A DNA stretch of 55,021 nucleotides from Gemmataceae bacterium (lineage in GTDB: Bacteria > Planctomycetota > Planctomycetia > Gemmatales > Gemmataceae): NCBI GenBank assembly GCA_022616435.1, contig JAKEET010000018.1:1-55021 (forward strand), in the 5' to 3' direction. Position 1 is the stretch's first letter; each line of letters opens with the position of its first letter. Positions 1 to 8,654 of the stretch are shown here, piece by piece. The position numbers were made by a program, and so were the translations under genes. Under the pieces are notes generated by a model. That model had not been told where the DNA came from and searched no databases. It saw only the letters and a program-made list of their open reading frames with translations.

Positions 1-125
1 CGCCTCGCGACGGACACCCTTGCCTAGCCTTGCGGTTCGGGCCATCACCGCCCGCGGAGGACTTGCACCTCCTGACGCAAAACATACCTGGCACACAATG
101 ACAACCAGGGCGCTGTGCGCCCCGG

Positions 126-671
126 TCAGGATGTTCGCCGCTGTTGCAGCTTTCTGAATCGTGCCCGTTGACGAGGGTCGATCGGTTGCCAGTCCGCGGA
201 AAGCGGCGGCAGCGCCTCAATTCGCTTGCGAACCTCTTCGGCTCCGGTCGGGGTCAGTGCCGCCCCTTGCCGAGCCAATGGACCAACTGCCAGCTTGGGG
301 GTCACCCACCCGGTAAGCAATCGTTCCAGCCGCCACAGCGCGGCCCCAAGCGACGCTCCGGCTTCCAGGACGAAGCAATCTCCCTCTCGTTCTTGCCCGT
401 ACGCCCACAACTCGCTCGCCCGTTGAAGCAGACGCATGCCCTCGTCCAGCCAGACTTGCTCGACCTTGGGATCGAAGGCCGCCTGGCCGGAAAAGATCGC
501 ACGGCCCCAGAGCCGCACCTGTTCACAGAATTGGCAGCAAAGCACCGCGTAATGCCGCAGCGTGCCGTCGATTTGCGCGCACTCCAGCCCCTCGCCGTTG
601 TCGCAACGGTCCATGCGAGCGCCCAACTCGGCAGCGAAGCCGCGCACTTCGGCAAGGTCAAACGTGGTCAT
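126..671 (-). CDS. Hypothetical protein, 181 aa
   Basis: I do not recognise a named family. The protein is soluble, with no signal peptide or membrane segment. It is rich in Trp, Leu and Arg, has a CCQFCEQ cysteine cluster near residue 45, and is probably mostly helical. The C-terminus is basic (RQRARFRKLQQRR). The ATG at 671 is preceded by GGAG about 12 bases upstream, which is weak but acceptable. It lies downstream of the methyltransferase on the same strand, 151 bp away, where a restriction subunit would be expected. It does not resemble one: no helicase motifs and no PD-(D/E)XK. Codon use matches the surrounding genes, so it is probably real. Confidence 0.6.
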   Translation of the reverse strand: MTTFDLAEVRGFAAELGARMDRCDNGEGLECAQIDGTLRHYAVLCCQFCEQVRLWGRAIFSGQAAFDPKVEQVWLDEGMRLLQRASELWAYGQEREGDCFVLEAGASLGAALWRLERLLTGWVTPKLAVGPLARQGAALTPTGAEEVRKRIEALPPLSADWQPIDPRQRARFRKLQQRRTS

Positions 672-822
672 CGCCGTTCTGCTCCAGGGTCATCGACTAT
701 TCATCGACAGAATTGCTCTGCTGGGTATATCGAATCGCAATGAGATTGCCAGCCGATTGAGTATAGCAGACGTCCCCGACGATTCTCGCAAAATCAATTG
801 GACTGACTCCTGACTCCTGATC
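672..822. other. Intergenic gap without a gene
   Basis: This 151-bp gap lies between two minus-strand genes and is more AT-rich than its flanks. It contains a short tandem TGACTCC repeat near 803-818. I see no convincing promoter or terminator. Confidence 0.4.
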
Positions 823-2871
823 TCACTTCACCTTCACCCGTACCGTCCGCGTCGTGTCGTTCCCCAGGATGTCGATCACCTTCACCACCACCCGGTACTC
901 ACCCGGCTCGGCGTAGGTATGCTCGGCCGTCAGCGGCAGTTTCGGGTCCTTGCGGGTGCGGAACGTCTGCCACTCGTTGTGGAACGTGTCGCCCTTGTTG
1001 TCCCAGTCCACGGCCCAGTAGTCGATCCATTGCGACCAGTGCTTGACCGCGGTGCGCACCTCCTCCGGCACGTCGTCGGGCGGGATCACGAAATCGGTCA
1101 GGGTCAGGGTCGTCTCCTTGCCTTTCGTCTTGGCGTCCACGGCCAGGGCGGCCAGCTCGAAGAACTTGACGTCGCCTTGCTCCACGGCCCGCTTGTCCAT
1201 GACGTCGCGCGGGATGCGCTTGAACTGCATCTTGATGTTGGCCGCCGCCGCGTGCTGCTTGGCCATCTCGTTCAGCTCGAAAGCGAAGTCCCAGCCCAGC
1301 ACGTCCACGCCGTTGGTCGAAGGCGCGTCCTTGCCGCTGCCGATCGCCTTCTTGAACTCGGCGGCGATCTGCGTCACGTCGCCGGCCGAGACCGGTGCGT
1401 CCACGGCGCCCACGTGCACCATCCGCCCGTTCTTAACCCCGTGCAGCCAGCGGTACCCTTGCACCGCCGTGGCGTGATAGAGCTTCAGGATGAACTCGAC
1501 GTAGGCGCGGTGCTTGGCGTAGGTCGGCCTTTCCAGGCCGACGTTCGCAGCGTCCGTCCTAGAGACCTTGGCCGCGTCAGCCTGGAAAGGCTGACCTACG
1601 GCAAACTCGCCGGCCTGCCAGAGCTGCCGCTCGTACTTGCCGAGGTTCTGCACGACGAAGGGCCGCACGTTGGCGACGCCGAGCAGCCGCTTGCGCGTCG
1701 TGTGGATGGCGAAGCGGCCGAGATCGCAGGCGATCCAGCGGCGATTGAGGCGCTCGGCGACCGCTGCGGTCGTGCCGGAGCCGCAGAAGCAGTCGAGGAC
1801 GAGGTCGTTTTCGTTGGAGGAGGCTTTGATGATGCGTTCGAGGAGGGCTTCGGGTTTTTGAGTGGGGTAATTGAGTCCTTCCAGTGCCATTGGATTCACG
1901 GGCGGTATGTCATCCCAGAGATTCTGAACAGGTTGTCCTTTCAATTCATCAAGGTACCGTTTCCGTTGGATGCGCCGTGTCTTGTCCTTCGGAAAATCCA
2001 GGCGCCCTTCTCGGTCCATTTGCTCCATTTTCGGTCGAGAGACGGCCCAACCATTGTCGGGAGGCGGAAAACCCTTGTATGTGTACTTCAGATTCTCCCG
2101 CGGATTCGGACTCGTGAGATTGTCTAGCCGATATAGCCTTCCGTCCGGATCCTTATACTTGAACCGAGTTAGATACTCGGGATCGTTCGGGGTCGTCTGC
2201 TCATTGAACACATAATCGTTCCCTTTCGCAAAAACCAAGATTGAATCCGTGACTACGCCGAACTTGTTGTACGTTCCCATGAATCCGGTCCGCCGCTTCC
2301 ACACTATCTCGTTCAAATATCCGGCCGCGCCAAAGACCTCATCAAGCACGACCCGTACATAGCCACTCATATTCGGTCCAATGTGAACGCAGAGGACACC
2401 GTGCTCTTCGAGCAACTCGTAAAGATGAAATGTGGTCTCGTAGATCCACTGCAGGTATGAGTCGATTCCAGCTCCCCAAGTATCGCGGTACGCCTTCTGC
2501 TCGATGATGCTCGGCTCCTTGGTGAACGCGATCGCCTGGCCGCTGTCCTCCGACTCGTCATCATGTTCCGGCACCGCCGCGGTGAACGAGAAATCCGCCC
2601 CGGTGTCGAACGGCGGGTCGATGTAGATGAGGTTCACCTGGCCGGCGAACTCAGGCAGAAGCGAGGGCAGCACGTATTTCTTGTCGCCCCAGATGAGGCG
2701 GTTGCGCCAGGGGTGCTCGCCCATGGCGAGCTGAAACAGCGTGTCGCGCTCCTGGGCCGACTCGTTGACGGTCTCGACCGTCTGAAACGGCAAGGCCACG
2801 CGCAACGGCGCGACGCGCTTCCCCTGGGCGTCATACTTGCCGTCCCAGATCAGCTCGGTGCGGGTGGGCAT
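823..2871 (-). CDS. Site-specific DNA-methyltransferase (adenine-N6, type III-like), orphan
   Basis: It should transfer a methyl group from SAM to adenine N6 in DNA. Motif IV is LIYIDPPFDTGADF (D85-PPF) and precedes motif I, LDCFCGSGTT, near residue 357. This is the order of beta-class methyltransferases such as type III Mod subunits. Target-recognition sequence lies between the two. Residues 425-451 (VGQPFQAD...LERPTY) are exactly the 27 codons encoded by a palindromic repeat at 1519-1599, placed just after the catalytic fold. The C-terminal 45 residues (AEHTYAEPGEYRVVVKV...) look like a PKD-type beta sandwich, a tail I recall from other large methylases of this kind. Length is 682 aa. No restriction subunit is adjacent, so it may be a solitary methylase or the remnant of a type III system. 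Confidence 0.85.
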   Translation of the reverse strand: MPTRTELIWDGKYDAQGKRVAPLRVALPFQTVETVNESAQERDTLFQLAMGEHPWRNRLIWGDKKYVLPSLLPEFAGQVNLIYIDPPFDTGADFSFTAAVPEHDDESEDSGQAIAFTKEPSIIEQKAYRDTWGAGIDSYLQWIYETTFHLYELLEEHGVLCVHIGPNMSGYVRVVLDEVFGAAGYLNEIVWKRRTGFMGTYNKFGVVTDSILVFAKGNDYVFNEQTTPNDPEYLTRFKYKDPDGRLYRLDNLTSPNPRENLKYTYKGFPPPDNGWAVSRPKMEQMDREGRLDFPKDKTRRIQRKRYLDELKGQPVQNLWDDIPPVNPMALEGLNYPTQKPEALLERIIKASSNENDLVLDCFCGSGTTAAVAERLNRRWIACDLGRFAIHTTRKRLLGVANVRPFVVQNLGKYERQLWQAGEFAVGQPFQADAAKVSRTDAANVGLERPTYAKHRAYVEFILKLYHATAVQGYRWLHGVKNGRMVHVGAVDAPVSAGDVTQIAAEFKKAIGSGKDAPSTNGVDVLGWDFAFELNEMAKQHAAAANIKMQFKRIPRDVMDKRAVEQGDVKFFELAALAVDAKTKGKETTLTLTDFVIPPDDVPEEVRTAVKHWSQWIDYWAVDWDNKGDTFHNEWQTFRTRKDPKLPLTAEHTYAEPGEYRVVVKVIDILGNDTTRTVRVKVK
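1519..1599. repeat. 81-bp paired-hairpin palindromic element inside the methyltransferase gene
   Basis: The left arm, 1519-1542, contains a perfect hairpin: GTCGGCCT, loop TTCC, AGGCCGAC. The right arm, 1576-1599, contains GTCAGCCT, loop GGAA, AGGCTGAC. The outer 16 bases of the two arms are also complementary to each other with one mismatch (GTAGGTCGGCCTTTCC against GGAAAGGCTGACCTAC). Length is 81 bp, exactly 27 codons, with no stop in the host frame, so the host ORF stays open. Confidence 0.9.
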
Positions 2872-2927
2872 GAAGCGGGCTCCCCCAGGTTACGCGAATT
2901 CTATCGGGCGAGCGCGGCAAGGCAAAC

Positions 2928-3076
2928 GAAGTGGGAACGCCCAAAGACATTGCCAGAGCCCTGGCTTTCTTGCCAGCCCCAAAGCCGCGTACATCACGGG
3001 CGCCCACCTAGTGGTTGACAGCGGCTTGACGGCGGTGGGAGCATTGAGTGTATTGGGTCATTCCCCCCCGACCTGA
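2928..3076 (+). pseudogene. Remnant of a short-chain dehydrogenase (SDR) C-terminus
   Basis: In one frame the DNA reads EVGTPKDIARALAF (2928-2969). One base out of phase it continues FLASPKAAYITGAHLVVDSG and LTAV (about 2968-3045). Together this matches the usual SDR ending (GxPEDIAxAVxFLAS..AxYITGxxLxVDGG). The junction at TTTCTTGCC is consistent with loss of one T. No Rossmann core or catalytic YxxxK lies upstream, where the methyltransferase start is only 57 bp away. It is a relic rather than a gene. Confidence 0.7.
3026..3054 (+). promoter_or_regulatory. Possible sigma70-type promoter for the kinase gene
   Basis: TTGACG (3026-3031) and TGTATT (3049-3054) are separated by 17 bp. The -35 matches 5 of 6 and the -10 matches 4 of 6. 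It lies inside the decayed SDR sequence, 85 bp upstream of the kinase ATG, so it could be chance. Confidence 0.3.
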
Positions 3077-3138
3077 TGACTAGCGGATTTTGGCGGAGCG
3101 GGTATACTCAGAAAGTCTGCAAGAGCTTGTGGTGCGGC

Positions 3139-5718
3139 ATGAAACCGGATGACGCCAATCCCGACCCGACCGAGCAGGACCTCGCCGAGATGCTGGCGGC
3201 GTTTGACGAGGCGGTGAGGGGCGGCGATCCGTCGTCGTTGCTGCGCGGGCCGCCGCCGGGGATCCCGCAGACCGCGCTGCAAGATTGGCAAGGCGCCCAG
3301 GAATGCGTGCGCCTGCTCGAGGCGGTGTGGCCGCGGTCGCGGCCGGCGCCGGGCGGCAGCGCGTTGTTCGGCGCCACATCACCCGCGGGCAACGACTCGA
3401 CGGCGAAGGCGCCGGGCGCCGCCGGCGCCGCATCCGAGCGGCGCATCGGCCGGTTCGTGATCCGGCGCGAGCTGGGCCGCGGCGGTTTCGGCACCGTCTT
3501 TCTCGCCTTCGATCCGCACCTGGATCGCGACGTGGCGGTCAAGGTGCCGCACAACGCCGTCCTGGGCCGCACCGACCTGCGGGCTCGTTTCCAGCGCGAG
3601 GCGCGGGCGGCCGCCGGGCTCAATCATCCCAACCTGGTGCAGATCTACGAAGCGGGCGAGGCCGACGCGGTCGCCTACCTGGCGATGGCGTACTGTCCCG
3701 GCATCACGCTGGCCCAATGGCTGCAACAGCATCCTGATCCCGTTGCCGTGCCGGTCGCCGCCGATCTGATCGCCACCCTCGCCGACGCCGTCGAGCACGC
3801 CCATCGCGAAGGGATCATCCATCGCGATCTGAAGCCGGCCAACGTCCTATTGCAGAATGCAGATTGCAGATCTCAGATTGAAGACCCGCTACTGCCGAGC
3901 CAATCTGCAATCTGCCATTTGCAATCCGCAATTCCCAAGATCGCCGACTTCGGGCTGGCCAAGGACCTCGACGACGACGAATCGCACACGCACACCGGCG
4001 CCGTGCTCGGCACTCCCAGCTACATGGCCCCGGAGCAGACCGGCGGCACGGCCTGGCGGACCGGGCCCGCCTCGGACATCTACAGCCTCGGCGCCATCCT
4101 GTATCAGCTCCTGACCGCGCGGCCGCCGTTTCAGGGGGACAGCGTCCTGGACACGCTGCACCAGGTCCGCTTCCAGGAGCCGGTGTCGCCGCGCGACTTG
4201 CGGCCGAGCGTGCCGCGCGACCTGGAAACCATCTGCTTGAAATGCCTCGAGAAGGACCCGGCCAGGCGCTATGCCAGCGCGCGCGAGCTGTGCGACGACC
4301 TGCGCCGGTTCCGCCGGGCCGAGCCGATCCGGGCGCGGCCGGTCGGGGCGCTGGGCCGCACGGTGCGCTGGTGCCGGCGTAAGCCGATGGTGGCGGGGTT
4401 GCTGGCGGCGCTGGCCCTGGTGTTCGTGGGCGGGCTGGCCGGCATCGTCTGGCAATGGCAAGAGGCCACGGCGAACGCGGAGCGGGCCGATCAGCTGGCG
4501 CGGCAGCGGAAGATCGAGCGCGACACCGCCGTGGAGGAGCGCGAGCGGGCCGAGCGTCATCTGCGGCGGGCCGGCAAGCTGGTCGAACAGTTGACGGCGC
4601 TGGGCGACCAGTTGTTCCGCGAGCAGCCGGGCCTGGAAAAAACCGGGGCGGCGCTGCTGGAAAAAGCGCTGGCCTATCACCTCGACGTGCTGCCGGAAGC
4701 AAGCCACGATCCGCGCATCCGCGCCAAGACGGCCGAAGCCTGGGCCCGGGTCGCGTGGATTTCGCAGTTGCTCGGCCAGTGGGACAAGGCGGTCGATGGG
4801 CGGCGTCGGGAAGAGGAACTGCTCGAGGGCCTGACCGCCGAGTTCGCGAACAACACCCATTACCGCTGGCTTCTGGCGGATTGCCGGCGCAACTTCGGCC
4901 ACGTGCTCCGCGACATGGGGAAATCCAGCGAGGCCCAGGCGAAGTATCGGGCGGCGCTGGACCTCGACGAGCGACTGCTCAGCGAGCTGCCGCCGAGCTC
5001 GGGCTACCACACCAACCTGGCCAACACGCTCAACAACCTGGTCACCGTGCTGACCCCGGAGCAGCGCGGCGCCGAGGCCGAGGGCCATTTACGGCGGGCC
5101 ATCGCCATGGAGCAAGCCGCCCTGGCCGCCCGGCCCAACGACTGGCGTTTCGAGTTCGAGCTGTCGCTGGGCCTGGAGGGGCTGGCAGTAATCCTCTGGG
5201 AAAAAGGCCGGCGCGACGAGCCCGAAACGTTGCTCCGCCAGGCGCTCGCGATCCGGCAGAAACAGCACAATCCCAAAGCCAAGGATCCATCGGCCGAGCG
5301 TTACCTGGCGCGCGCCTACACCAACCTCGGAGGAGTGATCGCGCACCGCCGGCCGGAGGAAGCCGCGACCTACGTTCGCAAAGGCGTGGCCCTGCTGGAC
5401 AAGCTCGTCAAGGAATTTCCGACGCGGCCCTACTACCGCCGGCCGCTGGTCACGGCGCTGGTGCAGTTGAACCGCCTGACGCGCGGTCCGCGGAGCGACG
5501 TGGAATCGGAGAGCTTGCTCCGGCAAGCGGTCCGGCACAGCGACAAGCTGATCCGCGATTTTCCGAGAAGCGCCGGCGATCAGATCGCCCTGGCCGACGC
5601 CCGCTGGCGGCTGGGGACGTTGCTGCTGTTGCGCGGCCGGCTGCGGTCGGCGCAGGCGGAGTATGCCAAGTCTTGGACGGCGCTGGGCCGGAGCGCGTAT
5701 CTGGCGATGAGCCGATGA
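3139..5718 (+). CDS. Transmembrane Ser/Thr protein kinase with C-terminal TPR-like region
   Basis: Hanks-type kinase. It has a glycine loop GRGGFG (residues 113-118), catalytic lysine in VAVKV (K135), HRDLKPAN (D230) and DFG (D270). One membrane helix follows at about 417-440 (MVAGLLAALALVFVGGLAGIV), then a coiled-coil-like stretch and about 400 residues of helical TPR-like repeats. These are probably extracytoplasmic and used for protein contacts. The ATG at 3139 is preferred because the 21 codons upstream do not look like kinase sequence; it gives 859 aa. Residues 238-265, between the catalytic loop and DFG, are encoded by an inverted repeat and lengthen a segment that is normally 5-8 residues. 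All catalytic residues are kept, so activity is possible. Confidence 0.9.
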   Translation: MKPDDANPDPTEQDLAEMLAAFDEAVRGGDPSSLLRGPPPGIPQTALQDWQGAQECVRLLEAVWPRSRPAPGGSALFGATSPAGNDSTAKAPGAAGAASERRIGRFVIRRELGRGGFGTVFLAFDPHLDRDVAVKVPHNAVLGRTDLRARFQREARAAAGLNHPNLVQIYEAGEADAVAYLAMAYCPGITLAQWLQQHPDPVAVPVAADLIATLADAVEHAHREGIIHRDLKPANVLLQNADCRSQIEDPLLPSQSAICHLQSAIPKIADFGLAKDLDDDESHTHTGAVLGTPSYMAPEQTGGTAWRTGPASDIYSLGAILYQLLTARPPFQGDSVLDTLHQVRFQEPVSPRDLRPSVPRDLETICLKCLEKDPARRYASARELCDDLRRFRRAEPIRARPVGALGRTVRWCRRKPMVAGLLAALALVFVGGLAGIVWQWQEATANAERADQLARQRKIERDTAVEERERAERHLRRAGKLVEQLTALGDQLFREQPGLEKTGAALLEKALAYHLDVLPEASHDPRIRAKTAEAWARVAWISQLLGQWDKAVDGRRREEELLEGLTAEFANNTHYRWLLADCRRNFGHVLRDMGKSSEAQAKYRAALDLDERLLSELPPSSGYHTNLANTLNNLVTVLTPEQRGAEAEGHLRRAIAMEQAALAARPNDWRFEFELSLGLEGLAVILWEKGRRDEPETLLRQALAIRQKQHNPKAKDPSAERYLARAYTNLGGVIAHRRPEEAATYVRKGVALLDKLVKEFPTRPYYRRPLVTALVQLNRLTRGPRSDVESESLLRQAVRHSDKLIRDFPRSAGDQIALADARWRLGTLLLLRGRLRSAQAEYAKSWTALGRSAYLAMSR
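3850..3934. repeat. Palindromic element inside the kinase catalytic domain
   Basis: The left arm 3850-3880 and right arm 3901-3931 are 31-bp imperfect inverted repeats (25 of 31 matches) around a 20-bp spacer. Both arms consist of CAGATTGCAGAT-like repeats and are AT-rich against a GC-rich gene. The encoded peptide, QNADCRSQIEDP then QSAICHLQSAI, is read without a stop. Confidence 0.85.
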
Positions 5719-6336
5719 AACTGCGTGCCCCGGCATGCTTTCGCCGTGATGGTCCAGAGCCTGCCTGTGTGGCGAGGGAACGGCGAAAGCATGGCACCCG
5801 TCGGAGAACTACACGCCGGCCAAAGACATCGGTGAGTGGCGAAAGCATGGCACCCGTCGGAGATGCCGGCTCTCATGTCTTTCACATTTCTTCCACATCT
5901 TTGCCGATTTCGGCGGATTTGACCATTTTTTGCTTGCGAGCCGTGATCGAATGAGTACATTGGGCAAAACCTGACCGCACTACCCAGCCGGACTCCCTAC
6001 CCAGCCGGTTTCGAACGTGCGAGCCCAACCATAATGTGAAGTGGACGGGCCGTTGACCGGTGGACAGCGGACGCTCGGCTGAGCCTTGCCGTCGGCAAGG
6101 CGGCTCGGCCTGCGCCTGGTTGCTTCACTTCAGTCAACGCGATTCAAGAATCCGCCGGACATTGCATGCCTGGACGATTGGTTGCGCTCGTTGCCGCGCG
6201 GACGCGTGGGGTCATCGAGCTTGGCGCGGCTATCATGATTTTTTAATCTGTGACCGCTTGAAATCGCCGCAAGTGTTGGTGAGAATTCAGGTTTCGTTAT
6301 CCGTTATTCGCGAACAAGAAGCGTGGGGCACCCGTC
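5719..6336. other. 618-bp intergenic region with repeats, no gene
   Basis: A 26-bp direct repeat beginning GGCGAAAGCATGGCACCC occurs at 5783-5808 and 5838-5863. Part of it is inverted at 5732-5745 (GGCATGCTTTCGCC). A 12-bp direct repeat (CTACCCAGCCGG, with flanking variation) lies near 5980-6008. The stretch 5875-5960 is AT-rich and could hold the promoter of the giant gene, but I cannot place -10 and -35 boxes with confidence. Confidence 0.5.
5725..5863. repeat. Dispersed-type repeat with inverted and direct copies
   Basis: Three copies of a GCATGCTTTCGCC/GGCGAAAGCATG core occur in 140 bp: one inverted (5732-5745) and two direct (5783-5808, 5838-5863, 26 bp identical). It resembles the other palindromic families of this window but is less regular. 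Confidence 0.6.
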
Positions 6337-8654
6337 ATGATCAAGTCAGTTGCAAAGCGCTGGTTGAGCTGCCTGCGGCGCGTCCGGACGACGACGCTTG
6401 GGCATCCACGGCGGTCTCCGCGGCGGCGCATCGCCCTGGAAGAATTGGAAGCTCGCCAGGCGCCGGCCACGTACATCTGGACCGGCGGCGGCGGCGTGGC
6501 AATCAGAACTGGTACTTCCGCGGCGACAACAACTGGGCCGGCGACGTCATCCTCGGCAGCCCCGCGCCCGCGGGCTTTGCCGCCAACATCGGCGTCACTG
6601 CCGGCGGCTCGCTGATCATCAGCGGCATCATCAGCAACCCCAACGGCAACTTCCCGCTCACCAAGGTGGACGGCGGCCGGCTGATCTTCAACAACGTCAA
6701 CACCTACACGGCGACGACCACCGTCGCGGCCGGCGCGTTGAACATCCGTGATTCGCGGGCGCTGGGCCCGGGAACCACCACGCTCACCGTCCAGAACGGC
6801 GCCGCCCTGGAGCTGGAGGTCGATTTCAACGGCCCCAATCCCCCCTGGCCGGGCGACCCGCACGGCCGCGATTTGACCAACGATTCGATCACCGGCACCA
6901 GCGGCAACGGTCCGCAACTGGGCTTGACGATCCCGCGGAACCTGGTGATCAACGGCGCCGGCATCGGCAACACCGGGGCGCTGCGGAGCATCAGCGGCAT
7001 CAACCGGTGGACCGGGACGATCAGCCTGGCCAGCGCCAACGCCGCCATCGGCGTGGACTTCGACCCGAACGCCTCCAACACCAACGACTACTTCACCGAC
7101 AATTACAGCCTGACGGTGCTCGGCGACATCAGCGGCGCGCGGACCACCACGTTCCGCAAGGTGGGCCAGGGGCACCTGATCCTCCCCAACGCGAACACCT
7201 ACCTCGGCCCGACGTCGATCGATGAGGGTTGGATCACCATCCGCGACAATCAATCGCTGGGAATGCTGGTCGGCCAGGTCGGCAACAGCTTCCTCGGCGA
7301 CACCGTGCAGCCGACCACCACCGTGGTCGCGGGCGCGTCGCTGCACCTCAAGCCGCTGGTCGCGGACAACAACCTCGACCTTCTGGAAAACCTCGTTCTG
7401 GGGGGCATCGGCATCGTCCATCCGTTCGCCTTGATCTCGCAAAAAGGCGCGCTGGTGAGTCTGGACGGCATCAACAAGGTCGGCGGCCTGACCGGCGGCC
7501 GCAGCAGCGACATCCGGCTCAACGGCATCGCGGGGATCGGCGTCGAGACGCTGGGACCGGGCGTCGTCAGCGAGCTGACCATCACCAGCTCGATTGCCGA
7601 CCTCAACAGCACCACCAGCGGCGGCCTCTCGAAGTTCGGCTCGCAGCGCCTGAACCTGCAGGGCGACGGCACGTACTCCGGCGCGGTCCAGGTGGCCGAG
7701 GGCGTGCTCCGCGTCCAGCACGACGCCGCCCTGGGCATTGCCAGCACGGGGACGGCGGCCGGCAACCAGTCGTATTCGCAGACGACCACCACCGTGGACC
7801 GCGGCATCGCGGAGCTGCAAAGCCTCACGATCACCGGCGCGGCCGGCACGTTCACCTTGGACTTCGCCGGCCTGCTCACCGGGCCGCTGTCGTCCAGCGC
7901 CACCACCACGGACATCGCCAACGCGCTCAATGCGCTGCCGAACATCGCCGGCGTGGGCGGCGTGGTGACCGTCGCCCAGACCGCGAACATCTACACCGTG
8001 TCGTTCGGCGGCGGCTTGCTGGGGGTGCCCGTGCCGGAGTTGATTCCGAATCCGACCCCCGGGCTGTTGGTCGTGCCGGCGACCATCATGAACGGCGACG
8101 GCGCCGCCCTGGAGTTGCAGACCGGCGCGCCGCTGAACAACGGCGGCCTGTCCGGCGGCATCGGCATCTGGTACGAGCGGCTGGTTCTCAACAGCACCGG
8201 CAACGCGGCGTTCGGCGACGGCGCCCTGACCGTCATCTCCGCCGACGCCCTGTGGCACGGCCCGACCACGCTGCAGGATGACGCGACGATCACGGTCATG
8301 CCCAGCGCGCGCATCACCATGTTCGGCAACATCGACGACGCCCTCGATCCGTCGCCCAGCGGCAGCAACCTGCGGATCGTCGGCGGCGGCAAGGTCGCGC
8401 TGACGGGCAACAACTCCTACCGCGGCACCACGCTCGTCCTTCAGGGCGCCCTGGTGCTGGAGAGCGGCCAGGGCCTGGGGGGCACCGGCAACGCCGAGGT
8501 CCAGACGGTGACGCTGTCGGGATCGACCACCGGCACGTTCACGTTGTCGTTCAACGGCCAGCCGACGAACCCGCTGCTGGCCACGGCGACGGCGCAGGAG
8601 GTGCGCGACGAGCTCAACGCGCTGTCCACCATCGGCGGCGTGGGGGTTCGGTGA
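6337..8654 (+). pseudogene. Giant surface protein, fragment 1 (N-terminus, PATR-type repeats)
   Basis: The start is ATG at 6337 (MIKSVAKRWLSCLRRV) after GGGG. The basic N-terminus leads to IALEELEARQAPATYIWTG, the LExLExRxxP motif typical of planctomycete exported giant proteins. The frame then jumps at the GGC run near 6486-6494: reading continues as NQNWYFRGDNNWAGDV one frame back, consistent with one lost base. The rest is autotransporter-associated beta-strand repeats (GGRLIFNNVNTYTATTTVAAG, then ALG...GAALEL). It ends at a TGA (8652-8654) created by a second loss in the G5 run at 8642-8646; adding one G restores GGVGGSVNVTRAGN. Either sequencing errors or a decaying gene. Confidence 0.7.

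Noticed and set aside
126..671. Restriction subunit partner of the methyltransferase
   Set aside because: No helicase or nuclease motif and only 181 residues.
919..2127. Long plus-strand open frame opposite the methyltransferase
   Set aside because: Antisense shadow of a GC-rich gene: His/Arg/Leu/Val-rich, no motif, while the opposite strand has clear methylase motifs.
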